Shown here one piece after another: positions 24,201 to 35,626 of a stretch of 64,000 nucleotides of DNA. The position numbers and the translations under genes are program-made. Within the stretch, counting starts at the first letter, position 1; each line of letters starts with the position of its first letter. The notes beneath the pieces are model-generated. The model made no database searches. It worked only from the letters and a program-made list of their open reading frames with translations, and was not told the origin of the DNA. Source of the DNA: Phialocephala subalpina (taxonomy: Eukaryota; Ascomycota; Leotiomycetes; Helotiales; Mollisiaceae); contig FJOG01000018.1 in assembly GCA_900073065.1 (NCBI GenBank), positions 676,079-740,078 on the forward strand, read 5' to 3'.

Positions 24201-27200
24201 TCGCCAGGACATTCTCGCCTAGTTACACAGACATCTCCGACGAGGACGAATATGTGTTCAAGAACGATGAAATATTGATCCCTCGAGTCGCAGCCGATGT
24301 ACGTTTCGACGAATGGGTGCAGAGCTCAATCTACGCTCAGAAACTCGAGACGGGTTTATTCCATCAACCTGAAAGACCACTCAAGCTTGAAGTCGAGACA
24401 CCGGGTCTTTTGAACAGTCTCCGCTTCGTCGATGACGAAAGTCCTTCGAAGGAACTCGATCCAGACTTCCTCGAGCTCGAGGCGAGAGCTCATGGTATCA
24501 ATTTCAAGGATGTTTTCATCGCTATGGGTCAAATGATACCCGGCGTGAAGATGGCCGGAGAATGTGCCGGAATCGTTACCAAAGTCGGATCAAACCTCAC
24601 AGAGAAGTTCTCTATCGGCGATCGAGTTTGTGGCATTGGATCAGAGCCTTTTTGCTCTCATCCAAGGGTGTATGGCAACTTTTCACACCGCATCCCCGAC
24701 TCGATGTCCTTCGCTGTCGGCGCGTCCATTCCTGTTATCTTTACCACGGCATATTATTGTTTGGTAGAAGCAGCCAGGCTACAGCGAGGGCAGACGATCT
24801 TGATCCATGCTGCATCCGGCGGCGTTGGCCAAGCTGCGATACTTCTTGCTCAGAATATTGGAGCCAAAATCTTCTGCACTGTGGGAAGCACAGCAAAACG
24901 TCAATTGTTGATGGATAGGTTCAACATTCCAGCCGAGCACATCTTCTCCTCCAGACTCCGAACCTTCAAACAAGGCGTCCTCCGTCTTACAGATGGAAAG
25001 GGCGTAGATGTCGTTCTCAACTCTTTAGCTGGAGAGTGGCTACACGACTCCTTCGCTGTCTTGGCACCGTTGGGCACGTTCGTCGAGATTGGAAAGTCTG
25101 ATATTTACCGCAAGAACCAGATCAGTATGATACCGTTCGACAGGAATGTTACCTTTGCAGCAGTCGACTTGACAGTCCTTGGCGCGCATCGACCCAAAGA
25201 GATGCGCCTACGACTTGGCAAAGTGCTTTCAATGTTCGACGAAGGAATCCTGACTCCAGTCGAGCCTATCAGCACATATCCTATGACAGACATCGAGGAA
25301 GCGTTCCGCTTGATCCAGTCTCGAAAGAACACTGGCAAAGTCGTTCTCACATGCGAGCCAGATGTCAAGGTCAAAGTCCTTTCTCCTCGACCTGCTCCAC
25401 TCCGTCTTGAAGCTCAAGGTACCTACATCATTGCTGGTGGTCTTGGTGATCTTGGTAGAAGAATCGCAAAGTTCATGGCGGCTCATGGAGCTGGCCATGT
25501 CGTGACGCTTTCACGTCGAAAGCTGAAGCCAGAAGTTCAAGCAGCCTTCGAGGAAGAGCTTTTGGGCATGGGCGCCAAGCTTCACATCGTCGCTTGCGAT
25601 ATCACCGACAAGGCAAGTGTTGAGAATGCTGCAGAATACTGCAAACAGAACACCCCGCCCGTCAAAGGAGTTGTCCATGGTGGTATGGTACTTCGAGATC
25701 ATCCCTTCGAGCACATGGACCTCAAAGATTATTTGACGGCCGTCAAACCTAAAGTCCACGGGACCCGCAACCTCGATGATGCATTTGGATCAGACTCTCT
25801 TGAATTCTTCATCATGCTGTCATCAATTACTTCAATTCTTGGGAAGACTGGGCAGGCAAACTACTCCGTCGGAAACGCGTATCAGGATGCATTTGCACAG
25901 AGTAAAGCCAGTTCCAAGTGCAGATACATCTCGCTCAACCTCGGAGCTGTTGATGGTTCCGATGCCATTACTTCTCTTTCTTCCGCGCAGCAAGAATTCA
26001 TGCGGCAAGGTTCTGTTCTGATGTCCTTCGATGAAGTCTTCAAAGTTGTCGAATACTCCATGGGAGCCCAGGCTCGCCAGGACAACCTTGTACAGCTCAT
26101 TCTCGGTTTCGATCGCAAATCAATGGAAGCTGTTCACGACTCATATGCCCTGGCAAACCCTATCTTCAGTCAGATTCCATATTTGGAAGAGAAGGAGGCA
26201 GTCGCCGAGCAGGCCTCTATGGACGTGGACAAACTACTGCAGAATGCACAGACAATTGACGAAGTTCATAACATCGTCGTTAGAGCTATCGTCGAGCGAT
26301 TCGCGCTTTTCACTGCTCGACCAGTTGAGGATATCAGTCCTTCAACATCTCTGGAACAATTTGGTCTTGACTCTTTGGTCGCGATCGAGCTGAAGAATTG
26401 GCTTGTTCGTACTTTCCAAGTCGCGGTTCAGACGTCGGAAGTCGTTGATGCAACGAGTATTCTGGCCCTCGGAAAGCTGGTGGCTTCTAGGTCGAAGTTG
26501 GTGACCGAGGAGCTTGGCGGAATCAAGCATACTGCTGTGGTTGAATTGGCACCAACGAGTACTGTTATCGTCCCAAATCATCCATTCCATTGCTGCCGTG
26601 GCTCAAAGGAGCTTCCCAAGCTTCCACTTCTTGATTTGGAGTCCCTCTTCCGATTCTATCTCGAGAACAGGAAAATCTTTGTCGCTGAGGAGGACTTTGC
26701 TTCCCTTGTTCGAGATGCTGCAGAGTTCCAGAAGCAGAGTGTCGGACAGACTCTCTACAATCGCCTGCGGTCGAGATATGAGGATCCTAGCATTGATAAT
26801 TGGATCGACGAGTTTTATGTCAAGAGCTGCTACCTGGATAGACGCTATCCGTTGGCACCGTTCTCCAACTTTATGGCAATCCACCCAGTTGGAAAGACGC
26901 AACATTCGCAAGCTGAGCGAGCAGCATTGGTAACTTCCGTTGCATTCAGATGCAAGCTGGAGCTCGATGCTGACTTGTGGGAGCCAATGACTTACATGGG
27001 TACTTCTAATTGCACTGATCTTTGGGATTGGCTGTTCAACACAGTACGAATCCCATCCGAGCCAGCTGATTTCATGCAAAAGCATCCTGGGAATGACTAC
27101 ATTGCGGTTTTGCATTGTGGCCAAGTTTTCCAAGTCACTTTGAAGACTGGCGATGAAGTCACCTCCTTCGCTGCTCTGAATAGGGCCTTCGAGTCCATTC

Positions 27201-28464
27201 TGAGTCGTGAAGATCAGGAGGAATCTTGGCTCAGCATTCTGACTGCTGATAATCGTGATGCATGGGCAAAGGTGAGTTGACCTGAGTGAGGAATGCTCCA
27301 GATGCTAACAGTCTCCAGAATCGGGAGATTCTAATCTACCACGACAAAATGAACGAGAAGTGTATCCAGATGATCGAGGCTGCCGTGTTCTTGATATCTT
27401 TCGATGAATCCTCGCCTGAGGGACCTGAGCAACGTGTTCGACATCTCATCTTGAATGATGGTTTCAACAGATGGAACGACAAATCCATTGCTTTCGTTAT
27501 TTGCAAGAATGCAGCGTCCGGAACATATGTAGAGCACACTATGATTGATGTACGTGCCGCCTTGTCACTACTCGCGAGAAAATGGCTGACCAGACCTTAA
27601 ATAGGCAATGACGCTCACACGCATGCAAACAGCCATCTGTGAAGCTATTTCAGTCTATGATCCCTCGACCATGAACAAACAAGCAGAAGACAGCGCAATT
27701 GTCAAAGCTTTCCCCTTGTCGCCAACTCCTGCCCTCGAAACCCGCATCCTCGAGATCAGGTCCAGGTTCCTCGAAGACACCGCCAAAGTAGAATACGCAG
27801 ATGTCATTCTCCCACATTTCGGCAAAGACTTCCTCCTCAAACGCGGTCTCCCCATCAAAGGCGTCTTCGACCTCCTTATTCAAGTAGCCTGCTTCTACTT
27901 CTTCGGCCGCAACATCCCAACCTGGGAAGCTGTTTCAATGTCTCAATACCATCGTGGTCGTCCTGACATCGTCCAAGTCGTCTCCCCAATAGTCGCGAAA
28001 TTCTGCTCCCGCGCAGAAGACGACAGTCTATCACCTACAGAGAAGTTCCAATCTCTCCTTGAAGCAGCGAAAGACCACAACACGACCATCAAGAATGCCT
28101 CTGCTGGGCAATGCTACCAACGCACTTTCGTGGCGCTGGAGATGTCACTCAAGGAGGGTGAAGATGTACCAGCGTTCTTCAAGAATCCCGCTTTTGTAGG
28201 AAGTTTAGAGCCTGATTTTATGTTTTCGAATACGGACGGGCTTTCTCCCGAAAGTGCGTTCGTCCTTGGTGACCCGAGTAGGTTTTGGATGACTTATTAT
28301 GTGACGGAGATTGGGTAAGTTTCCTCTCAAATGGCAGTGGCGCTTTTGCTGACTTTTCAAGTGCGCATTTCTCTGTTGTTGGTGGAGATGGTAGAGCCAA
28401 GAAATTTGGTGATTGTTTGAATCGTGCGAGCGCGAGATTCAAGGCCATCTTTGATTCGGCGTAG
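18203..28464 (+). CDS. Highly reducing PKS with C-terminal carnitine acyltransferase domain
   Basis: Iterative type I PKS of 3203 residues in eleven exons: 18203-18597, 18646-18912, 18971-19266, 19322-19551, 19605-19692, 19816-20394, 20462-22133, 22231-27271, 27319-27549, 27605-28314, 28362-28464, all in phase. Order: KS (Cys178 in VDTGCSGS, His313 in VEAHGTGT, His353 in NIGH), AT (Ser704 in GHSSGE), DH (His1031 in [10 protein letters not shown], Asp1233), C-methyltransferase (LEVGAGTGG near 1508), ER (ASGGVGQAA near 2039), KR (AGGLGDLG near 2245, Tyr2387), ACP (Ser2557 in FGLDSL), then from about 2640 a carnitine/choline acyltransferase domain with catalytic His2929 (VEHTMIDA) and QYHRGRPD near 3047. 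No thioesterase or reductase follows. The cAT domain should transfer the finished chain to a hydroxyl acceptor, as known for the Trichoderma virens enzyme Tv6-931. All catalytic residues are present, so the enzyme looks functional. Confidence 0.96.
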
Positions 28465-28949
28465 AGCGGTTTGCGTAGATTTCCTTCTCTCGTAGAAATG
28501 TATATTTCGCTTATTAACGATATAACAAGACGGTGTCTTCCGGACGTGACTGTGCCTGCTGCCATGCTTAAACTGAAAATAGGCAGCAGACGTTTCCATG
28601 TGAATATGTTTCATCGTCTAATACATGTATCTTGATTCAATCGAGTGATCGAGACCCTTCGTGATGACTTCATCTGTGGTGAATGTTGCCCTGTCGGACA
28701 TCTTAAAGTAGCTTCATATTGCGAGAAGTGGGCCGACGCAACTTGAAGGAATCAACTGGAATCCGCGCCCCGCAGCTGCGTCCTCGTATGCATCTTTCTC
28801 ATGTATGACCGGCTTGCGAGCCGAAATGCCTATATAGCTTGCGTCGTGGTGCGAGGGTTGGCCGCGATCTCTCTTCTCAAATTTTTCGTCCATCTTCACC
28901 CACATTTTTGGGGGCATTTGGATACTTTTGAGCCTAGGACTCTATCAAC
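28465..28949. promoter_or_regulatory. Intergenic region between PKS end and MFS start
   Basis: Must contain the PKS terminator and the promoter and leader of the transporter, which is on the same strand. The sequence just before the ATG is CATCTTCACCC followed by ACATTTTTG, typical of fungal leaders. No specific regulatory motif was identified. Confidence 0.4.
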
Positions 28950-30908
28950 ATGGCGACAATCGAAGGCAGGGATCATGTTTCAGACGCAAGAGTCCACGAA
29001 GATAATTCCATTTCAATTGACATTGACGAAAAGTCACCCAAGAGCAATGATGAAGCAGAAAGCAGTCCAATGCCCAAAGACGAGAACTCCCCGACTCCAA
29101 CTACACTACAACAAGAACGAGACCAAAACCAAGACATAAACGAAACAACTTACCTCAGCCCTAGAGAACTCTCCCTCCTCACTACCGCCTTCAGCATCGC
29201 AACCTTCATGATAGCCATTGACGGTAGCATCCTAGCAACAGCAATCCCCCGCATTACATCCGATTTCCACAACCTCTCCGACATGGGCTGGTATGGCTCC
29301 GCCTATCTATTAACAGAAATGGCATTCCAACCTACCTTCGGCCGAATCTACACTTTCTTCGACGCTAGAATCACGTACCTCGTTTCTATCGTTATTTGTA
29401 CCTCTCCTTGCCTCCCCTTTCGTTTTCCTTCTCTTTCCCGCTTCTGACAAATTTGGCAGTTGAAATCGGCTCAATCCTCTGCGCCGCCTCCCCAAATTCC
29501 GCCGCTCTGATTATAGGGAGAGCAATCTCAGGAGCAGGAGCTGCCGGATTATTGTGTGGAAGTTTGTCCATCTATGGGAGATCCGTGCCGTTGAGGAAGA
29601 GACCGTTGGGCTTGGCGTTGGTTACTAGTATGTATGGGATTGCTGGGGTGGTTGGACCCACGCTCGGAGGCGTTATTACTGATACTCCGAGATTGACTTG
29701 GAGGTTTTGCTTTTGGTAGGTAGATGTCCCAAGCAAGCAGGAAGGACTAACAAGACAAGGATGAATCTTCGTAGGCTTTCGTCAAGACTTGGGCTGAGAT
29801 GGTACTGACCGAGGTTTCTAGCCGCCGGGTTTGTGACCTTTGTGATTGCGTACAAAACATTCAACTCCCGAGCACCTAGATTCGGCCACCTTCCTCTGTC
29901 CGAAAAGCTCCTAAAGCTGGATATCACAGGAGGCTTCCTCCTCACTTCCGGCCTCGTAGCATTGTTTATCGCCTTACAATGGGGAGGCAGCACATACCCA
30001 TGGTGTAACCCCAAAGTCTACGCCTGCGTTATCATCTTTGGAGTCATGACTATAGGCTTCGTCGCTTGGCAAGCTTATATGAAAGAAGAGTCCGACTCTC
30101 GAGTTCCAGTGGCTGACGATGTGCTGATGAGGACAGGGCCACGATCCCACTAAGGATAATCGGACATAGGTCCGTAGCAATAAGTTGTGCATTCAATGTC
30201 ATCCTAGCCATCGCCCAAGTAACACATACCTACTATCTAGCCATATATTTTCAAGCCGTGCGCGGAGCAAATGCCGCCACATCAGGGGTTCGAGGATTAC
30301 CGTATGGGATGTTGGCTAGTACCGCTATAATCATTACTGGGTTCTCGATGACATGGAAGGGATATTACGTTCCGTTCATGTGGATAGGTGCTAGTATTTT
30401 CATCGCGGGAGCATGTCTGCTTCGAACTCTTGATATTAGCTCGAGTGTGGGGAAATGGGTCGGGTATCAGATACTGACGGGCTTTGGGTTTGGATTGACC
30501 GAACAGGTTCCGTTCATAGCAGTTCAGGTTGTGCTTCCGGATACGGATATGCCGACTGCTTGTGCGCTTGTTGTGTTCTCGAGATGCTTTGGTGGAGCGA
30601 TTGGACTGAGTATTGCGCAGAATGTGTTTTTAGAAAGTTTAAAGACGCAGCTTGCGAGAATTGAGGGAGTGGATGTGGGTGCGGTTGCTTCTGCTGGGGC
30701 TTCAGAGATAGCGTTGGCGGTTGAACCAAGTCTGCTGCCTGCTGTGAGAGTTGCGTTCAACAGTGCAATCATGAAGACATTCATTGTTCCGATTGCTGTT
30801 GGAGGGATTGGGTTGCTCTTGAGCTTTGGAATGGAGCGAAAGAGGATTGAGGGTGAGAAGCCGTCGGACCAAGAACAGGAAAGCTTGGGTTTGGGGTTTC
30901 CGGCATGA
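28950..30908 (+). CDS. MFS efflux transporter, DHA2 (14-span) type; frame break near 30.1 kb
   Basis: Proton antiporter-type pump of about 576 residues. Exons are 28950-29397, 29460-29715, a micro-exon 29760-29770 and 29822 onward to 30908. The 11-nt micro-exon is needed to restore the conserved motif FCFWMNLPAGFV. Motifs include [14 protein letters not shown] (span 1), [10 protein letters not shown] (motif-A loop), [10 protein letters not shown] (motif C) and [11 protein letters not shown] before span 8. Between 30100 and 30151 the frame must change from one to another. An intron 30061-30131 would do this but has a poor GTCGCT donor and removes residues expected after span 7; otherwise there is a small indel. 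The gene follows the PKS on the same strand by 485 bp, so export of the polyketide is the likely role. The N-terminal 60 residues are polar and variable. Confidence 0.85.
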
Positions 30909-33318
30909 CAGTATTATGAGAGTAAGTTTTGCTGCCTGTTCGAGACCCGAGTATTGATCAACGAGTTCTTTTCGCAGATGAAGAAGGAACTCATCTCACT
31001 AGCAAGAGGAGAATGCAAACATCAATGTTGAAGGTGGAAGGACAAACATACTCTTCCCAACGAAATCATCGAATCCGAACTTTCTAGAATGGGCGGCTGT
31101 CTGTATGGGCTCTAAACCACGGTCAGTTCAAGACAAGGTCTGTTGAACACAACAGAGAAGCGCAGCACCGAGTACACCAAGGAAGACGGCGCACTTTCTC
31201 TGATGAGGTTGAAATGCGTGGGAGTTGTTTCGAACAAGAATATGAGTAGCTGACAAATGAGAGTCGAGTTTCGGATGCAGAGCAGAGCTGCAGGTGTGGC
31301 GCGTTTCTTCGGATGACTTCCGCGTTCCTAGTCAACCCTCCTGCACCTCAAACTTTAACGTCACCTCCTCAATTTCTACAACTTCTCCAACCTCTCCAAC
31401 TCCAAAATTGCACTCCGATCCGGTAGCTTCGAAGTAATCGAGAGCCATAACGACGCCGTCCACTCTCCTTTTGTCGGCCCTCAGTCCTCTCGTGTGCTCA
31501 GTCTAATTTCCCCAGCCTCACTCAAAAGCGGGGTAAGCCAACGACCCCAGATTCCCCCAGAATTCTCACAGCAATCAACAACGCTCGGATTCTTCGACGA
31601 TGGATTGATACTTGACAGAGACAATTGTTATCGATGGCTCTTACGTTTCGTCCGACCGACCGACGTTCAATCCTCAATTCCCAGCGACGGATACAGAACG
31701 AACTCTGAGTGCCAGGTTCGTTCGACACGCGTTCACCGACATCGAAGAACCCAGATGGAGGTATTCTCTGGAGAAGAACAAACCATTCGAGACGACGGGT
31801 CGATGGGCTCCCGAATAAATGAAAGGAATCGCAAGTCGAGAATCATTGCTAACCTCGTTCTGCAGATCTAGCGTGACGGCGAATAGACCACATCCGTGAA
31901 CACCACTCTCCTCTGTGGACGACGCGGCTGAAGAGCATCTCAGCTGGCAGATTTACAGAAGCAGCAATCGACAGCCCTCTTCACGCTATAACCGTGTCGA
32001 ATTATGTCGTCGCCTATTCTCGTGGGAAAGCCACAATTTGTCGCCTAGGTGCTTATTGTGCGATTACATCAGAATCATGATGGGAGATAATGTCCTTTCT
32101 GCCCCAGGACTTCCCACGATGAGAGGCCAGCTCACCAACGATAGCTCAACTTCATGAAGCCCACGGCAACAATTACCACCGCCCATACCTAGCTTCTCAC
32201 AAGACAGTCGAGCGATCATACCTGGTACGGACCGCCTGGCTCACTTCTTCAACCACAACTCCCAAACACGATCTACTGCATCCGCCGAAGGCAAGCCCGT
32301 GAAGATTATGAAGCATTCGGGTACTTTGGCGACTCAATTTCTCTTTGCAAGCAGAACCATCACAACGACAATCAGACCGCCGCTGATCCTCGAGGAAGAA
32401 GCAATATGAATCTAAGATGGCAAGACATTGTCAGCAGCAGCGGCGACACCTTTCCTTAATGACATCCTAGGATCATTCTACGCACTGTCCATGTTCCACC
32501 AGCCCGATGTCGGTTCTCGAAATATATGCCTCGGACGTCGGTACCTGCACCTCATTTCGGTGATCTGGAAGGTCTGGCACATGGTGCAAGTGCGCATCAC
32601 GAGCTACAGCTCCTTGTCAGTGCGTATGCGCTCCAATATATACCCGGATAGCAGTCACGAGTGTGAGCGAGGGCATTCGGAACTGCGAGACAGTGGAAAA
32701 TCGCCAACAAAACTTTTTCCTGTGGATGGTCATCCTATGATATGTATACTTTCTGCTTGGTGGGATTTACCTAAACCTTTTTTCAAGGTGCTTTTTGATA
32801 TACGGTATTCAAAATCTATTCTGTAGTTTTCGTCCTCGTGTCACGCTGGAAGAGCTGAAGCAAGTTTTTCCGAGCATTGTCCGCTAACTTCACGGCTTTC
32901 CTTTTTCGGTCGAGAAGGTTTTTGTTGTTTGATGCTATCAAAAGTGGTTCTCCTGAAGTTTCCGAGCTGTGGGGGTCAACTCATCATGACTTTTGATACG
33001 AGCTTCCTCACGCCCGTGACCCCGAGGTACTTGCCAAGTGATCTTTTTGAGATCAATTGAGCTTTTTGGGATTCAATTCAGCAATTGGCATCAAAATTTA
33101 GAGTTGAGAGATGCATTGAATATGTACAGGCAGAGCAGATATTTTCTAAGACGCTCAAATGCTGACTTCCATAACTCTAAATGCCTCTAGAACAGTACTG
33201 TACAGTCTATCGCGGTCTATCCTCTATCATCTACCATCTATAATTTTACCACCCAATGCATCTTCACCACTACCTCCCCCGTCCCCTTACACCTCGAAAT
33301 ATTCCCTTCTGATATAAT
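30909..33318. other. Gene-poor stretch with possible decayed coding sequence
   Basis: The phrases 31612-31818 (67 codons, ETIVIDGSYVSSDRPTF at its start) and a broken frame at about 31950-32290 (motif SNYVVAYSRGKATICRLGAY) have coding-like composition but are interrupted by stops and have no joining splice sites. They may be remains of one gene. No family recognised. 32430-33318 contains only short frames and the 3' flank of ATP9. Confidence 0.35.
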
Positions 33319-33914
33319 TTACACATACTTGCACATCATGGCAACCATGAGATCGAACAATCCAATAGCCTCAACGAAAGCGAATCCCAAAATAGCGTAC
33401 GAGAACAATTGTCCACGCATGGATGGGTTACGGGCAACAGCTGTCAAGAGAGCAGCGAAGACCATACCGATACCGATACCAGCACCACCGAGACCGATGG
33501 CAGCGGAACCCATACCCAAGTTCTGGGAGACTTGGACCATGGCGGTAGCGATTTCGGACGAGAAAGGACGGGCAGCCTTGGTGTTCAGGGTTGAGGAGAT
33601 GATCTTGGAGGTGACTTGTTGTCTCTTGAGGGTTTGGAAGGCATTGTTGCGGGCGGTGGAGGAGACACCTGTGAGTTGAACACCTATTAGCTGTTTGCTG
33701 ATATCAATTGAGAAATATAGGGGCTAATTGAGATTCGGCGAGCTCAAGAGCGGGATTGGAAGCTATGAAGAATCAATTAAGGGAACGACATACCAGAGAA
33801 GGCACGTTGAGAGGCAGAAGCCTTGATGCTGCTTCGAACAACAGGACGAGCGACCTTGGCAGAGGTAGAGCCAACCAACGAAGCCACCTTGGGAGCGATG
33901 AATCGAGCAGACAT
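33319..33914 (-). CDS. ATP9: Mitochondrial F1Fo ATP synthase subunit 9 (subunit c)
   Basis: Nuclear-encoded proteolipid of the Fo ring. Minus-strand exons are 33914-33794 and 33668-33319, giving 156 residues; an alternative acceptor 15 nt earlier (exon from 33683) also keeps frame. The N-terminal part of about 75 residues is rich in Ser, Ala, Arg and Lys without acidic residues, a mitochondrial presequence. The mature part starts near SSEIATAMVQVSQNLGMG. It has the two-helix hairpin with GGAGIGIGMVFAALL, the polar loop ARNPSMRGQ and the proton-binding Glu in FAFVEAIGLFDLMVAMM. Length and layout match nuclear ATP9 genes of filamentous ascomycetes. The intron begins GTATGT and has CTAAT before the acceptor. 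A (GT)n microsatellite lies upstream of the start, probably in the leader. Confidence 0.97.
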
Positions 33915-34003
33915 CTTGAATATGGTGTGTGAGAGGAGAGTGTGGAGGTGAAGCTTCTCAAAAGTCTGGAGAAGGAAGAAAAGAGACGAAAGAGGGGAGC
34001 TTG

Positions 34004-34021
34004 TGTGTGTGTGTGTGTGTG
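34004..34021. repeat. (GT)n dinucleotide microsatellite
   Basis: About nine uninterrupted GT units roughly 90 bp upstream of the ATP9 start; on the ATP9 coding strand it is a CA repeat in the presumed leader. Confidence 0.9.
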
Positions 34022-35626
34022 TTGGAGCTGGAGCTTGGAATTTCAAGCAGGAAGGAAGGAGGAAAATTTTCTCGAGACGGGAGAGCAGTGCACGAGTCGC
34101 TTGGTTCGCCGGCCAGCAATCAATGAGCGAGCTTGACGAGATGGACCTCAGGGTGATCTGAGTGAGGACCAATAACCAGTTTTTACGTTCACTTTTTTGA
34201 TTGGGTCCGAGACATGGTTTGCAGGCCTTGAATTTGACATTTTTGGTGGTTGGAAACCTGAGGTTGAGGCTCAAGATCCCGGGAGGGTGGGTCAATGATC
34301 CTTGTCTGGTCTCGATATGGATCCCGAGTGTGGATATCTTCAAGCTCTTTTTTGATTTTGGTGGCACATGATCGAGGGACCTCAGGGGCTTCCGAAGCTC
34401 TCGTTTGCAGCTGTCGGGTGAAGACGGACATTTGTTGTTGAGCTTGCGCTCATTTGCTTTTTTTGTCCTTTTCGAGCTTTCCCGGTAAGTTGGGAAGATG
34501 CCGAGTGGCTAGTCGTTGATTTAGAGCTGCTGGGCCAGGCTGCTGACGACTGCAGCGCTGGCCAAGTCCGATTTTTTTGACCATATGCAGACGCGTGGGG
34601 GTCACCACCTCTCCTTTCCAAGTTTTCAAAGAATATGATAAAGACACATCTCCTCTCCTTTTTCCCTCACTCTTGAAATGCTTGCTTCAGACCTTTTGGA
34701 CGTTGTCTCACCCACGCGAGTAATGCTCAATATGCATTCCGCTTTCCCATTTGTTGAAGATCCAAAAAGTATCCAGAAAAAGAGATGGATGTTCAGGGAT
34801 TGTCAGCCTCACGTCAGGGATTACAAGCTTTTAGCGCTTGCGTCTTGGATATGCGCTAAGGTCTAGACGACCGAGATGTTTCCGTCCGAGATTTCCCGAT
34901 ATCTGAAATTTTTCTTCCAAACGTTGAGTGCGCGCACTGTTTTCATTATAATTGTGAAGGGGGAGATGTCAATTGATTGATATCATAGAAATCAAAAGGG
35001 TCCCGCGATCTAGCAAGTATCAATTGGCACATCTCTCACTTCTTCGCGACGGCATTGAAGCTGCCAACTGCCATGACAGCTCTCGTCAACCAAGCTTGAT
35101 AGCTTGAGCTATGACCACCTCAAATTTTCACCTTCGTTAGCCCCTGAATCCAGCTCGACGTCAGTATCCGGACCAGTGGACGACGCGGTTCCGAGATGAA
35201 AATGCGACGCCACGATTTAGATGATGTGCCGAAGTGAGGCGTAAAACTTCTGGAATGGGAAGAAGACTCGGAAAGTGGCTGAAATTTGATGCATGGCATT
35301 TCTGAGTTCATGAGATCTGTCTCTCTAGTGGGGCTAAAACCCCTTTCCGGGTTGCTGTTTCCAGCTTCCGGAACGCCTTGATATTGAGGCTGATTTCCTT
35401 GTGAAGCCATCCATATCTTGATATCTCCAGCGCCGGAATATGTGTATTCATAAAATATTCCTACCCTTACTTTTCCTTGTCTTCCTCATCAAAGATAAGT
35501 CATCTTGTCATCCCAGAAATTCTCACGAAACGTCTTGGCGAGTAGACAATTGCGAGGTGGAAGGTATAAACATTGTTCATTAATATCCACGTTTCGTTCG
35601 CTCATCGCTCGCTATGTTATAATCAT
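34022..35626. other. Intergenic, no gene recognised
   Basis: Lies between the ATP9 start and the AKR1 stop. Short open frames only. Its ATP9-proximal part must hold the ATP9 promoter. Confidence 0.5.
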
